DNA of 64,000 nucleotides from contig NC_084816.1 of NCBI RefSeq assembly GCF_963583255.1, positions 8,754,600 through 8,818,599 of the forward strand. Direction: 5' to 3'. Below are positions 1 to 13,835 of the stretch, piece by piece (the first letter of the stretch is position 1; each line of letters starts with the position of its first letter). This stretch comes from Pyrus communis. Lineage: Eukaryota; Streptophyta; Magnoliopsida; Rosales; Rosaceae. The notes under the pieces were generated by a model that worked only from the letters and a program-made list of their open reading frames with translations, was not told the origin of the DNA and did no database searches. The translations under genes were made by a program, and so were the position numbers.

Positions 1-2277
1 TCATGTTGTGGGTGGGACATCATGCAGGGAAAATAAGAGGGGGTGGTGTGGTGGTGGAGTGAGAGGTACGTGGGAGGGCTTTTGGGTTTGGCGTAGCTTG
101 CAATTCTGGCTTTTGGAGGGGGGGTTAGCGGTTATACCTTACAATTACAAAGACCTAAAGCTATTTATATAATTATAGCAAACAGTAAATACAATAATGT
201 ATGAATGATCATTATCAGTAACCTTCACTACCATATCTTTTTTCTTTTCTTCTACTATAGATATAGAGGGACGAACCCGAGACTTCTAATGTAAATGTGA
301 ATGTTTTTAACTAATTGAATTATAAGTCTTTGTTACTTTTAGCCATAGTTAAAAGAACGAATTTTGTAAAATTTGAGATATATGAATAGTAAGATGTCTA
401 GATGCTTATGTTGTCAAATTATCATTGTAATCCACCTTAAAATAATAGAATTAAAAGGGATGAATTTCCTTTATAGCTAATCCTCTTCTAATCCCTCCAA
501 ATGAAAATTCCTTCACTTTTACTTTAAATATGCCTTCAAATTTTAGAGTTCTTCGTTGCAATCAAATCTTGTGTACTAAACAAGCCCTAAGAGACTTGTT
601 TTTGGTTATCCGAAACGGATGAAAGATACAAATATGACCCTGGTACTATGAGAAATTCAAACTAATACATCTTATGGATGTAGATGTATTAACATTCTCA
701 CACATGCTAAGCATGTAGGATAGCATGTTCTTCACATTCCCACCCCGCCCCGTCCCATCTCGTCCCGTTAGGACGGATGACCAAGGGGGTGGCGGGATCA
801 GGAGAAACTTGTCGATCCAACTGCTTCATCTTGCTCATTTGTCAGTTAATTGTAGGGCCTATTTTATGGTATGAAATACCAATGATTGTAAAAGCAAATT
901 ATCACAAATCGATGTAATGAAATTCCTAGAGGGCACTTCCCCTTCCATGAAATAATTAATGGCCCTCTCACTCTCTTTAATAATTAGTGTGATTGGTGTA
1001 TAATAATGTAGATCAAAACAATCCCTAGAGGAGGAAGGGTTAAGTATAATAATGTGGATCAATACAAACCCTAAACCCTGCTATGGCCATCACTACTTAA
1101 TGTGATTGGTGTTTAAAACCATAGTTAGCTGGCGATGATGGTTTCTTGTCCCAACGTACATCAAATCTAGTGAGTTATCTAAATCCAGACACCAAACAAA
1201 GCTGAGTCCCAACACATAGTTTGACAACTAACACCAACCATGATCATTACTCTGTACAATGTTGTTGACCATAAGATTGTTTAGGCCAATTACATTATCT
1301 AAGTTTGAAACAATTACCCAACATTTGGATAGAGAAAATAAACTAAAAATTCAAAAAAAAAAAAAAAAAAAAGGTTTTTTTTTAAATTAATGCGCACTAA
1401 TTCTTTCATTTAAATTCATTAAGTAAAAAGGCAAAAAAAAATTGCGTATACAATAATAAACTTAAAATTTCAGGAGTTTTAAGATGAAAAACAAAAAATC
1501 ACGTACAACACCGCCGATATCACAACCACCTTGCTATGGCCATCACCACCACCATTTTGGATGTTCCACATTCTCTCCTCTTTCTATACATGGTGGTGCA
1601 GAGGGCTCAGCACCAAAAACAATCCCAACTTCCCCTCCCCCTCCTTTGAAGTGTAAGTGGACTCCTCCATCAAACCAAAACCAACCAAAAGATTGTTCTC
1701 TTCTTTCCCAAGTGGTTGAGCTCCACCTTCACATGAATCTTGGGGCCGAGGCCTGAAACGCCGGGCTCAGGCCTTGAGTCCTACAAACCGTGGATGGGTC
1801 ATCCAAACATGATAAAACTTTTCAACCAACATCTCCTTCCTCGATTGCATTCGAATTCTCATCTCACTCTTCGCAACGAAACACAACAAAACAATCCTAA
1901 ACAAACATTTCTCACAGTACACAGTACAGGCAAACGTCGCGAAATTTCAAAAAACACAACCGTGTGGATACAAATCATATAGAAACAAGCGATATTGTAC
2001 ATCAAATGCGTAACAGGAAACTTTACGAGGAAGAGCTACACTGAATAAATAAAATGCTCTGTTATCTGTAAGCCTACATATTGGAAAAGCTACCTAAGGG
2101 AAATGCCACATTTACTCTTATCTACAGGTTGCCACTATATTAGTTCTTCTGTACACAACAATCTTGTAAATCTTCGGTCATCTTCTCGATATGTTTAGAG
2201 ACTCCAAGGGTCAAGTAGTGAGACAAGCGTCTCCATTCATGTACGGAGGGAAGGGGTTGAAAGGATCAAGACTGATT
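1..2277. other. Intergenic region downstream of the ABCG gene
   Basis: No gene was recognised here. The stretch is AT-rich, with a poly(A) run near 1353-1372 and scattered low-complexity tracts. Open frames around 1484-1982 encode Pro/His-rich or Thr-rich peptides with no family resemblance. The part next to 2278 probably holds the ABCG 3' UTR, since that gene ends at 2278 on the minus strand. The motif gctatggccatcac occurs twice (about 1080 and 1534), which may mark a small duplication. Confidence 0.5.
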
Positions 2278-5200
2278 TTACTTCTTTTGCAAGAGCACCA
2301 TTAAAAAGTATGCAATCCCTCGAAAAACAATACCGGTGATGACGAGGAAGATTATACTACGGTTCCAATGATTGAGATCATAACCATTTTTCATAAGTGA
2401 ACCGCATCGCGTTATTAGCCACACTCCAGAGTACCTAAAAATAAAAGAAAGCAAGAGGCTATAATATCTTCTCGAAGGATGATGCACAATAATTTTTTAG
2501 AAATAACAGGTTATTACAAACCTTTTGGCATTTGATATGACAAAAGCTTCCAAAGCCCACTTAGTGTAGCACAAATCAGCTATTCTTGAAACAAATTTGT
2601 TCTCGTTGTAGTTTGCAATCAGAGTCAAAACGACTGGAAGAAGTACTGACCACTGCATGACACAACAAATGGCTTAAAACCAGAAGGGGAAAAAAAAACG
2701 CATGCAGATACATTTACACATTCCATTAATAATTTCTCGATGTGAAAAAATTCTTACCAGTTGGGCTGGACCAGGTGCCAGGTAGATGGACAACGCATAA
2801 GCTATACCGGTAACACAGTATACCAGACAAATCAAAACAATGTAATTATCTATGATAGATGATCGTGGATTGTTGAAGAAATAGAACATAGAAAGGTACA
2901 CAAGAGGCTTAATGATTGTATTGAAATGGTCAACTGTATCCTTTGAAAGAAAGTACGCCAAGCTACTCATGCCAGAAGAGCTCTCTCTCCAGTAGTGCAA
3001 CTTATCCAGTCCAAAGGTTCTCAAAGCAGCAATCTTGCACAGGAGAGCTGAAATGCAAACAAATTAGGAGGGGTGAGAACTAAAATATGTCTTGGTAAAA
3101 AGCTATTATTTGAGGACACGAACATGAGTAGTGATTTGATATGAATGTGGGTATCAAACACGTCAATTTCCAAACATACATAATGGCAAGCAAATAGATA
3201 TAGGGTAATGTTCTTTTCACAAGCAATCCAGCATTACTAAGAATGTTGCAGACTGTCAATTGAGATCATATGTCCAAAGGGCAGAGAGAGACTATAAAAA
3301 TATAATTTACTTACTGTCTTACAAGAGAAATTATAAAAATATAATCTAATGACTTATGTGAGATTTGGGTACAAGTTTAGGGACTATTACTCTATTTTAG
3401 TCAACAAATTATATACATCTAAATGGCATGTCCTGGACTTCCAGAGTTCCAGTAACTTCCCAAAGAGGCAAGTTGATTATGAAAACATCCTAGACCATAA
3501 AGTAAAATCAGAGTTTAAGGAAGCGACGCATAAACAAGCAACAAAATAGTTTACTTACAAACTGCTATGACTGTGTATGTATAACCGAGTGCACCAAAGG
3601 TTTCATCGCTCACTTTAGCAAGTGTTCCTAAGCAGATTCCAGCTAGCAATAAAATAAGAAAATCTACAGCTTGTGTTCTAGCTTCTCGTAACCGCTGCTT
3701 ACCTCCCCTGTAAAATCCAGAAATACAACAAATCAAGTTGAACCATTAGAAGCAATATAATCTTAATAGCAGTTAGCAGTTGCAGGAAATAGACTCTGCT
3801 GAGGGTAACAGGTACACTGTGTGACAGTGGCAAGCCTATGGATACTTCATTGTTAATTGTCTAAGCCTTCACAGATAACTAATTAATATTGTCTTAGCAT
3901 CTTGCTTCTTTTTCAAGTATAGTGGAAAAGTAAAGATGATAAGTGCCATCCTTACTAGCTAAATATGTATGTGCAACAGTGCAAAGAATTATCCCCACCC
4001 GCTCTTTGGTTATCCTAGTGCTAAATGTCCCAAGGTCTTAACTTCTCTTGCATAATAAAACTCAACACATTGATACAACACTCATCATATCCATATGGTT
4101 GATATCTATAGAAAAATAGAAATTTTTGTGAACCAAAATACTAAAAAGAGAATATCCACCTTCCGAGGAAGTATCTATATTGCTGGAACACGCCAGGGGT
4201 AGTCCGCTCAGATAAGTCATTTGACTTTAAAAAATTATGTTGTATAGCGTCCTTATTCACCTCAACATGACACTTAACATCCTGCCAAAAGTCTCCAGAA
4301 AAGGACTGTCCCTCAGATCCAGCATTTGGAGTACTTCCTCCATGAGCTGAACTTTCACCGGCAGATGCAGCCATCCCATCAACACTCTGAAGCATATCCA
4401 TAGGAACTGGGTACCCATTATGAAGCATCCATCTAACAGGTAGTTGCTTATAGGTCACCCCTGTGGTTGTATTTGGTTTTACTATGCCTTCCAAAATATC
4501 AATGAAATAGTCTGGAGGGTTGACACGCTCAGGGACAGTAATCCCAAGACTAGCAAAGTACTCTTCAACTTTCTTCACTGATCCATGATACACCGTAAGT
4601 CCCCCTTTAGCCAGAAGGATCAAATCATCAAACATCTTGAACAAGGTATAGCTGAAGCACCCAAAAAAAGACAATAAGGAAAACGAACTACTTAAAAATG
4701 ACTAACAATGAAATTCAAATATTACTTTTCCTTCAATGGTCCACAAAGTTTGGTACCCCAATTTCCAAGACATGTTTTATGTATGCTCATTGTTTTACAA
4801 AGATTTGTAGTAAATGTTATGAGTTCTCACTTTCCTTCTCTGAGGAATCAATCTCATCCTAAGCATTTAGGAGTACAAATTGTAGATTAAAAAATTTAAT
4901 ATAAAAGTAAAAGCTAGCATACAAATAAGTGTGTCCCGCAACCTATAACCAATTGTCTTTTCTACCCACCAAAGAAATAACTTCGACAAGAAATCAAATT
5001 TAAATAAAATGATTTCCGAATCGAAATGTATCTGAGTGTGATCCAAAATGTAGGGACACATTGTGAATTTTTCAAGTAAAAGAAAGGCTTTGTGGTCCAG
5101 GATATATGTGAACCATTCAGAATGCTCTGAAGGATTTAAAAGACCATCAAGGAAAACCATGCAAATGTTAAAATAAACAAGTTACCTCAAAATGTGCATT

Positions 5201-6206
5201 CTAGAACTTACGACAAGTTATATTACCTAGGTTGGTGGACAACCATGCAAATGTTAACTCCTTCAAGAGCCTCACGTCGAAGAGCTTTCAGTAATAAATT
5301 AGAAGACGAACTATCCAAACCAGATGTAGGTTCATCTAAAATTAGAAGTGATGGTTCCATGACCATTTCTAGCCCAACATTTACTCGCTTTCTTTGACCT
5401 CCAGAGATACCTCGCTTCTCCACTGTTCCAACCAGGGAATCCCGCACTGCCTGCAGGCCCAAGGATTCAATAACTCTTTCAACGACTAAGACCTTTTCTG
5501 GTTTAAGCAGATCAGCAGAAAGTCTACAATAACCAGAAAACAGAAGAAAAGATAGTAGAAGAACTAATGTCAGTACCAGTAAAAGAATGTCACCAAGGAC
5601 GTAAGAAGGTGATAAAATAAAAAAGAGAGATGCTAAGAGACTTTCGAAGTGAGACTCTCCATGGACTCTCTGCCACGTCACAAATTAACGTTAATTCCCA
5701 TGCCAACGTTATAAAACATTGTGCCAAAAAAATATGACGTGGTAGAGAGTCCATGGAGAGTCCCACTTTTGAGAGTCTCCTTAGCATTTCTCAAGAAAAA
5801 AGGAACAACAGAAAAAAGCAGAACAGTCCAAAACTGATCAGTGTCTTTGATATTGCCTAGTAAGTGGCTCTGTAAGCCTTTTCGACCAAAACAAAAAAGC
5901 GGTTCTGTAAGCCTAAGTTAAATAGAATTTTGATCATATTTCGTGTTTGTTCCCAAAAATAGCAGACATGATATGCACATGAAATTCAAACAAAAAATGA
6001 AAAATATGTATTAAAAAAACATTTAGAAATTCAAACAAAAAATGAAAAATATGTATTAAAAAAACATTTAGAAGCTTAAAAGCTTTACTGTTTGATTTAA
6101 GAATCCATACTTTGAGTTAGTTGTTGACTCCACATCACTATTTGGTAGGAGGTGGGCAACTATTCGCAAATTCACTTCAGAATTAAGAATCATTTACATG
6201 TCAGTT

Positions 6207-6247
<41 letters not shown>

Positions 6248-9200
6248 ACAGACCACTCCTAGAACAATAGTGCTACTTCAAGATTATTAGAGTCCTATTA
6301 TTTCTTAAAAAATGGACCTAAAGAAAGGAATCAAGAATTTTGTTGGATACATAGATTGTTGCTTCAGAGATTGAAGTTGTGAATCATAGGGCTTAATGAA
6401 GTAATTAAAAATCAAACAAAAACCAATAGATTCCCACACATATACATGCTAGTCGGTAATATATTTTCACAAGATCATTTTGGAAGCTTTGTACTTGAAA
6501 TGTCAATGTTAGAAAACCACCCTGCATCATCAGATTGACAAATAAGAGGCGAATAGGAATGGGAAATTCCAAACCCAAAGACCTCTTGCAACCAATATCA
6601 TGTTAGACAACCATTGGACCCAAAGTTTAAGCTGTTAGAGAATGGACCAACCATACAAACAAAACTAGCAGCAACTATGCAAACTAAATGTGCATACCTG
6701 CATCTTGCGCTAAACCAGAGATTCTCTTCAACTGTCAAATTTCCATGCACAATATCATCTTGTGGCACAAAGCCAATGATTTTCTTGTAACAATGGATAG
6801 ATTCCATCTTTCCATTTACAAGTATCATACCAGTCATTGTGCACCCCCTCACTTTTCCAACCAAGGCAGACAGAAATGTTGTTTTTCCAGCCCCAGATGG
6901 ACCCATGACAGCTGAAACCCGGCCAGGCGATATTTTCCCAGTCACACACCTCATAAGATGTTTATTTTCCCCTTTCAACGTGAGAGTTAGATCTTTAAAA
7001 GCAACCTCAATTGGAGGTCTCTTGCTGATTTCAATATCACTGGCCATTTGTATGACCCCAGAGAAGGTTAAGTTTGCATTCTGCTCCTGTAATGCCTTTT
7101 CCTTCTCAATTTGGCCATATGCATACTTGAAAATTTGACTCTGAGTATGCAACTGCTTACCTTTCGGTGCTTTCGGTACTTTTGGTGCTTGCTTTTTAAT
7201 GTTTTTATCTCCTATTTCTAGATTGAAGCCTTCATGACTATTTGGGTCTTCCTCGATTGCATTTATCATTTGTGTGAGGTTGCTTTTTTCCTTCATCTTT
7301 CCTTTAGATGTTCCAGCTGATTGCTCACCTATCCCGGTTGGCATAGGTGGCAAGGCACCATCTGATCCAGGTTTAGCCTGTCTGAATCCTTTCAGCGGGT
7401 CTGACTTGGTAGATTTTCTGCGAGAAAATGTACGTGAAAACTGTGTTGACAGTCCAACTGCATGCTTCTTGGCAATGTCTTTCGCAGATTTCCATTTTTC
7501 ACGTGCTTGTGCATTTTCTCTAACACTTTGAACTGCTTTTTCCCTGGATTCCGCTTGTCTTTTTTCTCGGGTGGCGAGAACTTGGTCAGAACAATTATAT
7601 ATAATGAGAAGGATGAAAATTAATCCAGCCTGCATTCACAAAGAAAGTTCATCAGTACAGATGTTCTAAAAAACATTGTGAAAAACATTTATGAGACAAC
7701 CTGTTAGCTCCTTGAAAAATATTGTGTTTGACACATATAATAGAAGGGAGATAAGAATGTAAGTACTCCATGAATAGGTCATTCCACAAATTTAAATAGC
7801 CACCAGGGTACAAATTTAAAGAACCACGATTCTGATCGTGGTTCTAGAAGCTTACATTTGTCATCTCAATATTAAAGGAGTAAGTAAGACCACTCACAAA
7901 AATCATGATACCATATGCAGTAATATTTTGATTTTCTGATTGCGACTTACAAGTTGCCATCCGGAAACATTCTGCAAGTTAAACAACAATGGATATTATC
8001 ACTAGATTCAAAAGCATAGATAACAATCAGACTCGAAGCTCAAAAGCAATAGACCATTGTAGAAAACAAAAGCATTATCTGACATCTAACATGACCAATG
8101 TTTTAAAAAGTGAAGGCGAAGCCAAGGCATTTCATGGATAGCCTCGCCTAGGTGATTGTCTTGAGCCTTGAGGTGTGAGGCAAAAGCCTCACGGTACCTA
8201 AAATTATTATAATACTTAATGTACATAATATATATATATATATATATAATACTTTGTAAAAAAATCAAGCAAGCATGTCAAACAATCAAATATTGGACTA
8301 TTATTATTATTGCTCTAATTCACATGCCGTTCTGGGTTTGGGCTTAAAAAGAAATAAAAAAATCAAATGCCCAGGTCGCCTAGGCCCCTGAGGCAATAGC
8401 CTAAGCATTTAGGCTACTCTGTAGCCCACTCCCTCTGGCAAGAGACGCTTTCTTCATAGCCCCGCCCCAAAAACTGCCTAGATGAGTCTTAAAACTAGTT
8501 TTTTATAACACTGAACAGCAAAGGAAATCATACTATTAACCTGATAATACTCCAAACTAGTTTTTTTTTACAAGTTGCCATCAGAATAGTACACCAAACT
8601 GACATTATGTTTACTCTGACAAAACCAAGCAGCTGTATCCAAGTCATAAGTATATACAGAGAAAGATGAAAACAAACTTATGCAGTTTGCCAACTTGCCT
8701 ATCTGAGAGTAGTTTGAAAATCCACTATTGCTCAAACAATAACAAGGATTTTCATACCTCTCAACCTCACAACCCATCTCCCTATGTACCCAATCTCACC
8801 TTTCTTGGACTCCACTCCCCATACAATTTTTCACTCGAATTCCTCAGATGTTCCCTTTTTGTGTCATCTCATACCCTTGCAACCCTTGGTTCTTGTACTT
8901 CTTGGAGCTACCACCCTCCCCTAGTGTTGACCCTCTTTTCAACACAGAAATCAATGGTATCTCTGACAACAACTCAGAAGAATCAAGTTTTGAGGATTAG
9001 GTCCAAGATAATCACCTTGTCATAATTAACACCATTAACTAGCGCCCCCACTGAAAACTCCTTGTTAAAATTTCTCACACAAATTGTGAAATTGTGGATA
9101 CTAATTTTCATAAAGATCTTTATTCGTGTGAGTAGAAGGAAATATTTGCTCCGACAGGAGTTTCATGTTGCTTTTAGATGCATTTCTACCATTTTCTAAG

Positions 9201-12089
9201 ATTTATATTTCAAATGTTAGTATCAGAAATTATGTCTTCCTTCACAGATGAACAAGTCGCACACCTACTATGGAATTGTTCCCTTCTTCCGTGCCGTTTT
9301 TCTTTTTCTTCTGAAAAAGTGTAACTGGCGGTTATTCTTTCAAGAATCATGTTTCCTATAATTATTATCAGATTTAGGACCAAAATTCAGATCGCTGTTG
9401 CTGAATTTCGCCTTACTAATTTAGTTTTTTCAATTTTAGGTTACTATTGAAACGAAATGAGATTTGGTATCTCTGATTCTATTACATGCCTGAAAAGAGA
9501 AACTAACCTTCCTGAGTTGTGGAACCTTTCCTGCAAAAGTATCTGCAATGGGCAGAAATTGTCGCGTAAGAATAAATAAAGTGAACAACTGATGGATTCT
9601 CTGTTTAATGAAAAAGAATCATCTGTTCAAAACCAGATGATGGTAATCAAGAAGCCCATGTTTTCAGTCGAAATGTACAAACATGCAGCAATGAAGGAAT
9701 AAAGTAACAACTGGTAAATGTAAGGGCAAAGGACCATTTGGTCTAAGCATCCCTCCACTTTGTTAGAGGAGGTCCTAAGTTCAAATCTCATAAAGGATTG
9801 CTTACTGAACAAAACAAAAAAAAAACTTTCAAATGTAAGGACAAGTGCTACAAGTTCCGGGATAATTATCAATACCCACTACTGCAAGGGATTTTTTGGA
9901 TGGTAGACGGACAATATGATCCACCCGTACAGAATACCTCTTTACTACTAAGGACATCAGCCCACTTATCTGCTCCTCCACAAGTATGGTTTCGCTTCCC
10001 AGGAGGCATCTGATAGCTGTATCTGTAGAATATTTCTGCTGATAAATATTAATGTATGCTAAGCATAAGGCAACTTGAAAAGTAGATAGAATTCAGAAGA
10101 AAAAACAAAAGTTACAAAAAGAATATGAACTTACGGTTCACATATACCAGATCCATTGTTCAGTTTCGCAAGTGGGCAGTAAGCACCCATTGGGCAAGCT
10201 TCATTGATACAGATGAGAAAAGTTAATAACGAAAACCAACAATGCTAACGACTTATATATTACAGAAGTATAGCTTTTCAAAAGGAAAGGATCAAACAAA
10301 ATTTAGTGGAAGACCATCCTCTGAAGCAGTGGGTTCTCGCATTTGTTCAAGTTTTAACCAGCCCTTTTAAGATTGGCTCCTCATCTCAGATGCAATCTTA
10401 GATGTCTATAGAGGTATCTCCACTTTGAAGCCATGAGAAGTTTGATAGCGGTGGAGTGTATATTGGTATTGAAAATCAAAAGTTTTTATAAATGACTAAG
10501 ATGACACAAAAGTTTCAAACAAACATAGTTATGGCTTCAAATCACAATAGTCTCTATGGTTTCGCCTAGATGTCCAGGTATGGCTTATGGTTTTAATTTT
10601 GTTGAACACCTTGTGGTCTATGTTCATTACCAATACCAATCAAATCTCCTATTTTTGTCAATTTGCACAAAGAGCATCCAAAACACGTCACTTGCAGGGT
10701 ATAGGGTCATATCGCATACATTTATTGATTGGGTCTTCGTGACTTAGGAAAATAGTCGCGAAATGATTGTAATACCCCTTCACATATTAATTGAGATGGG
10801 AGATTTGACTAAAGACTGGTAGCAAATGAAGACCACAAGGGTGTTCTGAACAAAATTAGGAGCACAGGACTTAGCTTGACATATAAGAGAAATCATATAT
10901 ATGGATCATTGTGGTTTCAGGCCTAACATGGATATAGATAAAATTCAATGGAAGAAGGATAGATATCACATAAGAACGAACTAAGATGTCAAGAACTGCA
11001 CTAACAACTAACAAGTATTAAACACTAGTTATTTTGAAAACGTAATCATTTAGCAGGTTTGAAATACTCACGGAGCATGCAAGTAAGACCATGCGGGCAG
11101 AAGAAACCCTCACAACAAGGTTGACACTCATTAGTTCTGACAGGCACATACGTTCGATTTTCCAGGTCAACTTGCTCAGCAGAAGCACAAGCCCACCCAG
11201 GCTCACATCCAGAAATCCATACAGTCAGATTACAGTTCTTGTTGGGTTTCAAGTAGGTGGTCTTCTGGGTTTGAAATAAACCTTCAGCGTACATCCTCAT
11301 TTCTGCGGCTGTGCACAATCGACCCATAACCTCTCCAATTGTTCCACCTACAAACATGATCAGAAATGACAAATGAAACTGACTGAAATGGTTATATAAT
11401 TATCAAGAGAGAGGAGATTGCGCAACAGTGTCAGCATGCTTTACACAGCATACTTTATGTTTAATGCCAAGTTAACCATGTCCCCATTGCCTCCTAAACT
11501 CTATATCTAAGTTCACTCCGGCGACCTCACACTTTGTTCTGCAACATTACAACATGGAATTTCATTCAAGTTTCGTGCTTTCTCTATCCCACTTCGCTTA
11601 GAAAATTTCATTCAAGTTTTCTCCCCCTCCTATTCGTAACATTTTTTACAACCGGTGTGACCCAAAATTAAAAAATTGATGAGAATGGTAACAACTAAGG
11701 CTGTATGTACCTGCCATTTTTTTAGCGCAGTTGGTTACGAACCTTGAATCTTTTGAGAAATTGAAAGCCCCATTCAAATCCTCGTCTCTGTAGGGTAAAG
11801 GAAAGTAAATTTTCACTATACCAAATCAAAATTAAGAGAGAGAGAGAGAGAGGCAAACTCACACGTCGATAATGCAGAAGCCAAATTTTTTCAAGAGTTC
11901 ATCACGGAAGACAGGGGTGAGATTGGAGTAGCGGCTCAAGATGAGCTGGGTGGCGAGATCATATCCTCCACCGCCGCCTTCGGAATCCTGCCCCGCCGCA
12001 CGGGGCAAAGGCGAGCTGGAGAAGAAGCTGGAAAACACGAGCACAGAGAGAACCCTAACAGAGAGAATTTGGAGATGCTCTCTGCTCAT
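2278..12089 (-). CDS. ABCG28: ABC transporter G family, ABCG28/ABCG24-like half transporter
   Basis: Half-size ABCG (white-brown complex) transporter, expected in a cell membrane; the substrate cannot be read from sequence. Exons on the minus strand: 11863-12089, 11711-11787, 11072-11347, 10135-10198, 9876-10022, 9508-9542, 7898-7971, 6698-7629, 5227-5523, 4160-4651, 3559-3707, 2758-3047, 2522-2652, 2278-2434. They sum to 3348 nt (1115 residues) and every phase closes, so the gene looks intact. Residues 1 to about 33 form a signal peptide, which is why the ATG at 12089 is preferred over upstream in-frame codons. A long Cys-rich extracytosolic region follows, then a membrane segment near 298-313 and a basic linker. 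The ATPase has Walker [10 protein letters not shown] (about 543-551), signature ISGGQ (about 650-654), Walker B LLILDE (about 670-675) and H-loop VVHQPS. A C-terminal membrane domain ends in QKK. Arabidopsis homologues are about 1100 residues long. ABCG28 versus ABCG24 is a judgement from residue similarity and gene neighbourhood. Confidence 0.93.
5625..5792. mobile_element. Foldback MITE in an ABCG intron
   Basis: About 57 bp at the left end (from gagagatgctaag) and the right end (to cttagcatttctc) are near-perfect inverted repeats. Both arms share ctccatggactctct and ccacgtca. The centre is only about 50 bp, so the whole unit folds into a long hairpin. It lies in the intron between exons 5227-5523 and 6698-7629. 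A diverged relative sits at 25409-25542. The superfamily is not clear; possible duplicated A-runs flank it. Confidence 0.7.
6208..6244. repeat. Poly(T) tract of about 37 nt
   Basis: Uninterrupted T run inside an ABCG intron. It may be the poly(A) tail of a minus-strand retroposon, but no retroposon body was recognised next to it. Length is likely to vary between individuals or assemblies. Confidence 0.85.
8097..8510. mobile_element. Degenerate inverted-repeat element rich in aggcg/gcctcg motifs
   Basis: In an ABCG intron. The left part carries aaggcgaagccaaggc and gcctcgcctaggtga; the right part carries gtcgcctaggcccctgaggc and ends ctagatgagtcttaaaac. The two parts are roughly inverted copies around an AT centre with a (TA)n run at about 8229-8248. 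GC-skewed repeats of this kind are common in plant introns. Ends and duplication are unclear. Confidence 0.45.
9719..9832 (+). mobile_element. tRNA-like SINE candidate in an ABCG intron
   Basis: A possible pol III box A (tggtctaagcatcc, about 9738) lies before a box B-like agttcaaatctc (about 9778), followed by an A-rich tail at about 9812-9829. The spacing is SINE-like. It lies in the intron between exons 9508-9542 and 9876-10022. No target duplication was established. Confidence 0.45.
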
Positions 12090-12499
12090 ATCGACCGCCT
12101 TCACCCTCCAAACGGAGAAACCGACTGGCTGGTTGCAACGTAGCGGCCCGATTGGAGGCTGCGACCGATTGAGGGAGGCGATTCGGTGAATGCAGAGAGA
12201 GGGATGGGGAATGCGGTGAGAGGAGGGAGAGTGGGAGAAGAAGCGAGAGGGTTGGTGGGGGATGGTGGGAGGCCATGGTGGGAGGCCATGGTGGAAACAG
12301 AGAGGCTGAGGAGCTTTGGGGTTTTTGCTTGTTTTTCGGGGCAAAGAAATGGCGGGGAGAAAGAGTCGGCGACGGAAATGGGAGGGAGAGAGGTGTGATT
12401 GTTTGGACTGTTTGGGTGTCCTGTGGTCAATTCAAACGTCGTCGTTGTTCGGGCAACGGCCCATGGGTCCATTGGGCCTCTTCAAACATTGTTCTGGAC

Positions 12500-12680
12500 A
12501 TCACAAAGTTAGCCCTTTCAATTTTTTTTTTCTTTTTGCCAAACGATAAATTTTATTAGATAAGCCACCGAAAGGGTTTGAACCCACGCCGTCATTGACT
12601 AAGAATTTTCACTACGTACACTTTTGGTTGACCTAAATAAAAGACTTATCAACTAGCAGTAATCATCCTGATAAAACTCA
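12500..12680 (-). mobile_element. SINE-like element with box B and A-rich tail
   Basis: On the minus strand, the box B-like gggttcaaaccc (about 12572-12583) is followed by a body ending atcgtttggcaaaaag and an A-rich tail (the T run at about 12522-12532 on the plus strand). The tail resembles the atatcgtttgtt ends of the SINE copies at 12780, 20347 and 27685. The sequence after box B does not fold as a full tRNA. The 5' limit is uncertain. Confidence 0.45.
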
Positions 12681-12779
12681 TACAATTACGTTGGATTAGA
12701 TATCAATATATAGCACTCTTAATTAAAAGCCTCCAAATCACTCTCAATTAAGAATCTTATTTATTATGGAATCAACATG

Positions 12780-12915
12780 CTAAATATTATGATCATGTAA
12801 GTGAGAGGTTTTATGTTCGATTCTCGTCAAAGGCGAATTTAAACCACATTATTGTTAGTCCATTGTAAGGCTAAGATCATCTCCTCCCCTTTAGTGTAGA
12901 TAATATCTTTTTTTA
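12780..12915 (+). mobile_element. tRNA-derived SINE copy
   Basis: Box B-like gttcgattctc lies at 12815-12825. It is followed by a conserved body (ccacattattgttagtccat, then ctttagtgtagataatatc) that recurs at 20347-20480, 24055-24150 and 27685-27790. The same order in four places shows a dispersed family. An (AT)n run follows the 3' end. Confidence 0.6.
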
Positions 12916-12916
12916 A

Positions 12917-12948
<32 letters not shown>

Positions 12949-13679
12949 TGATCATCACCCTATTACGCATTCTTTTACAACGATCCGAGCTCTCTATTTT
13001 TTAGTCTTTTCATTGATTATCCTTAAGAAAAATTAATTCAATTTGAAACCATTTATATGTTTAAGTATCATCAAGAAATTTCATATTTTTTAGAACACCA
13101 CATTTTTCAATTTCGTTGTCCAAATTAGATGTCTCAATCATTTCTAATTTAGCTAATATTTTGTAAGAATAAGATAATTTAAAAAGTATAATTTTTTTAA
13201 GAAAAAATAGACTATTATGATCATGAAAACCAATATGAAGTGTACCACACAAGAATCCCCATTTTTAAAACAAAAAAAAATTATTATTATTATTATTATT
13301 ATTAAAAAAAAAAAAAAAAAACATGCGAATACTTTGATGGTGGCTTTGCTTTCAGTGGCGGCGGCAGTATTCATAATTTAAGCTTTGGGTTTGTTTTATA
13401 ATTTTAGTAGCTCTTGGGGTCGATAAGCTTGACTTAAAGATAAATTTTAATCTTAGCGGTGTGCGTTATTTAGTTGTTTGTGAAGCTTTTGTTCATAGTT
13501 GGTGTAAATATTGATTTCCTGTTGATTAAAAGTTCTCTATTTTGATTAAATAAATAAATACAGTCGCAAAACGACATTACCAACATCCGGTCTTTTGTGT
13601 CACCATCTTCAACATATCAATCTATTCATGTGAGAATTTCATAGCCATTAGTTCATACTCAAATGGATAATAAAACGAT

Positions 13680-13835
13680 AGGAAAACTAATGAAAAAAAA
13701 CTTGAAAATTTTAAGTTTTAACGATAAGGACAAAATAAAAGGTAAAGTGAATAGTACTAAGATTGAATTTTTAGTGTAAAAATGTGATTTTTCGTTAAAG
13801 TAAACAATACCGAAAGTTTTTCGTTAAAATTCCCT
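13680..13835 (+). mobile_element. Dispersed ~150-bp element, copy 1
   Basis: Begins ggaaaactaatgaaaa and ends cgttaaaattccct, with tttttcgttaaa motifs in the right half. The same order of motifs occurs at 28748-28900, 36259-36385 and, inverted, 49299-49451. It has no coding capacity. The ends are not clear inverted repeats, so the class (MITE or SINE-like) is undetermined. Confidence 0.55.

Noticed and set aside
9876..9938. An ABCG exon end at 9938 (donor gtattctg)
   Set aside because: It leaves the next exon out of frame. Reading on to a donor at 9876 restores a Cys-rich segment and the phase.
12101..12559. Several overlapping frames upstream of the ABCG start
   Set aside because: They are GC-rich shadow frames in the first exon and leader. 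Only the frame through the ATG at 12089 gives a signal peptide and joins in phase to exon 2.
12570..12590. A tRNA gene around gggtttgaaccc
   Set aside because: Only a box B-like arm is present; no acceptor stem or anticodon arm fits. It is better explained as SINE-derived.
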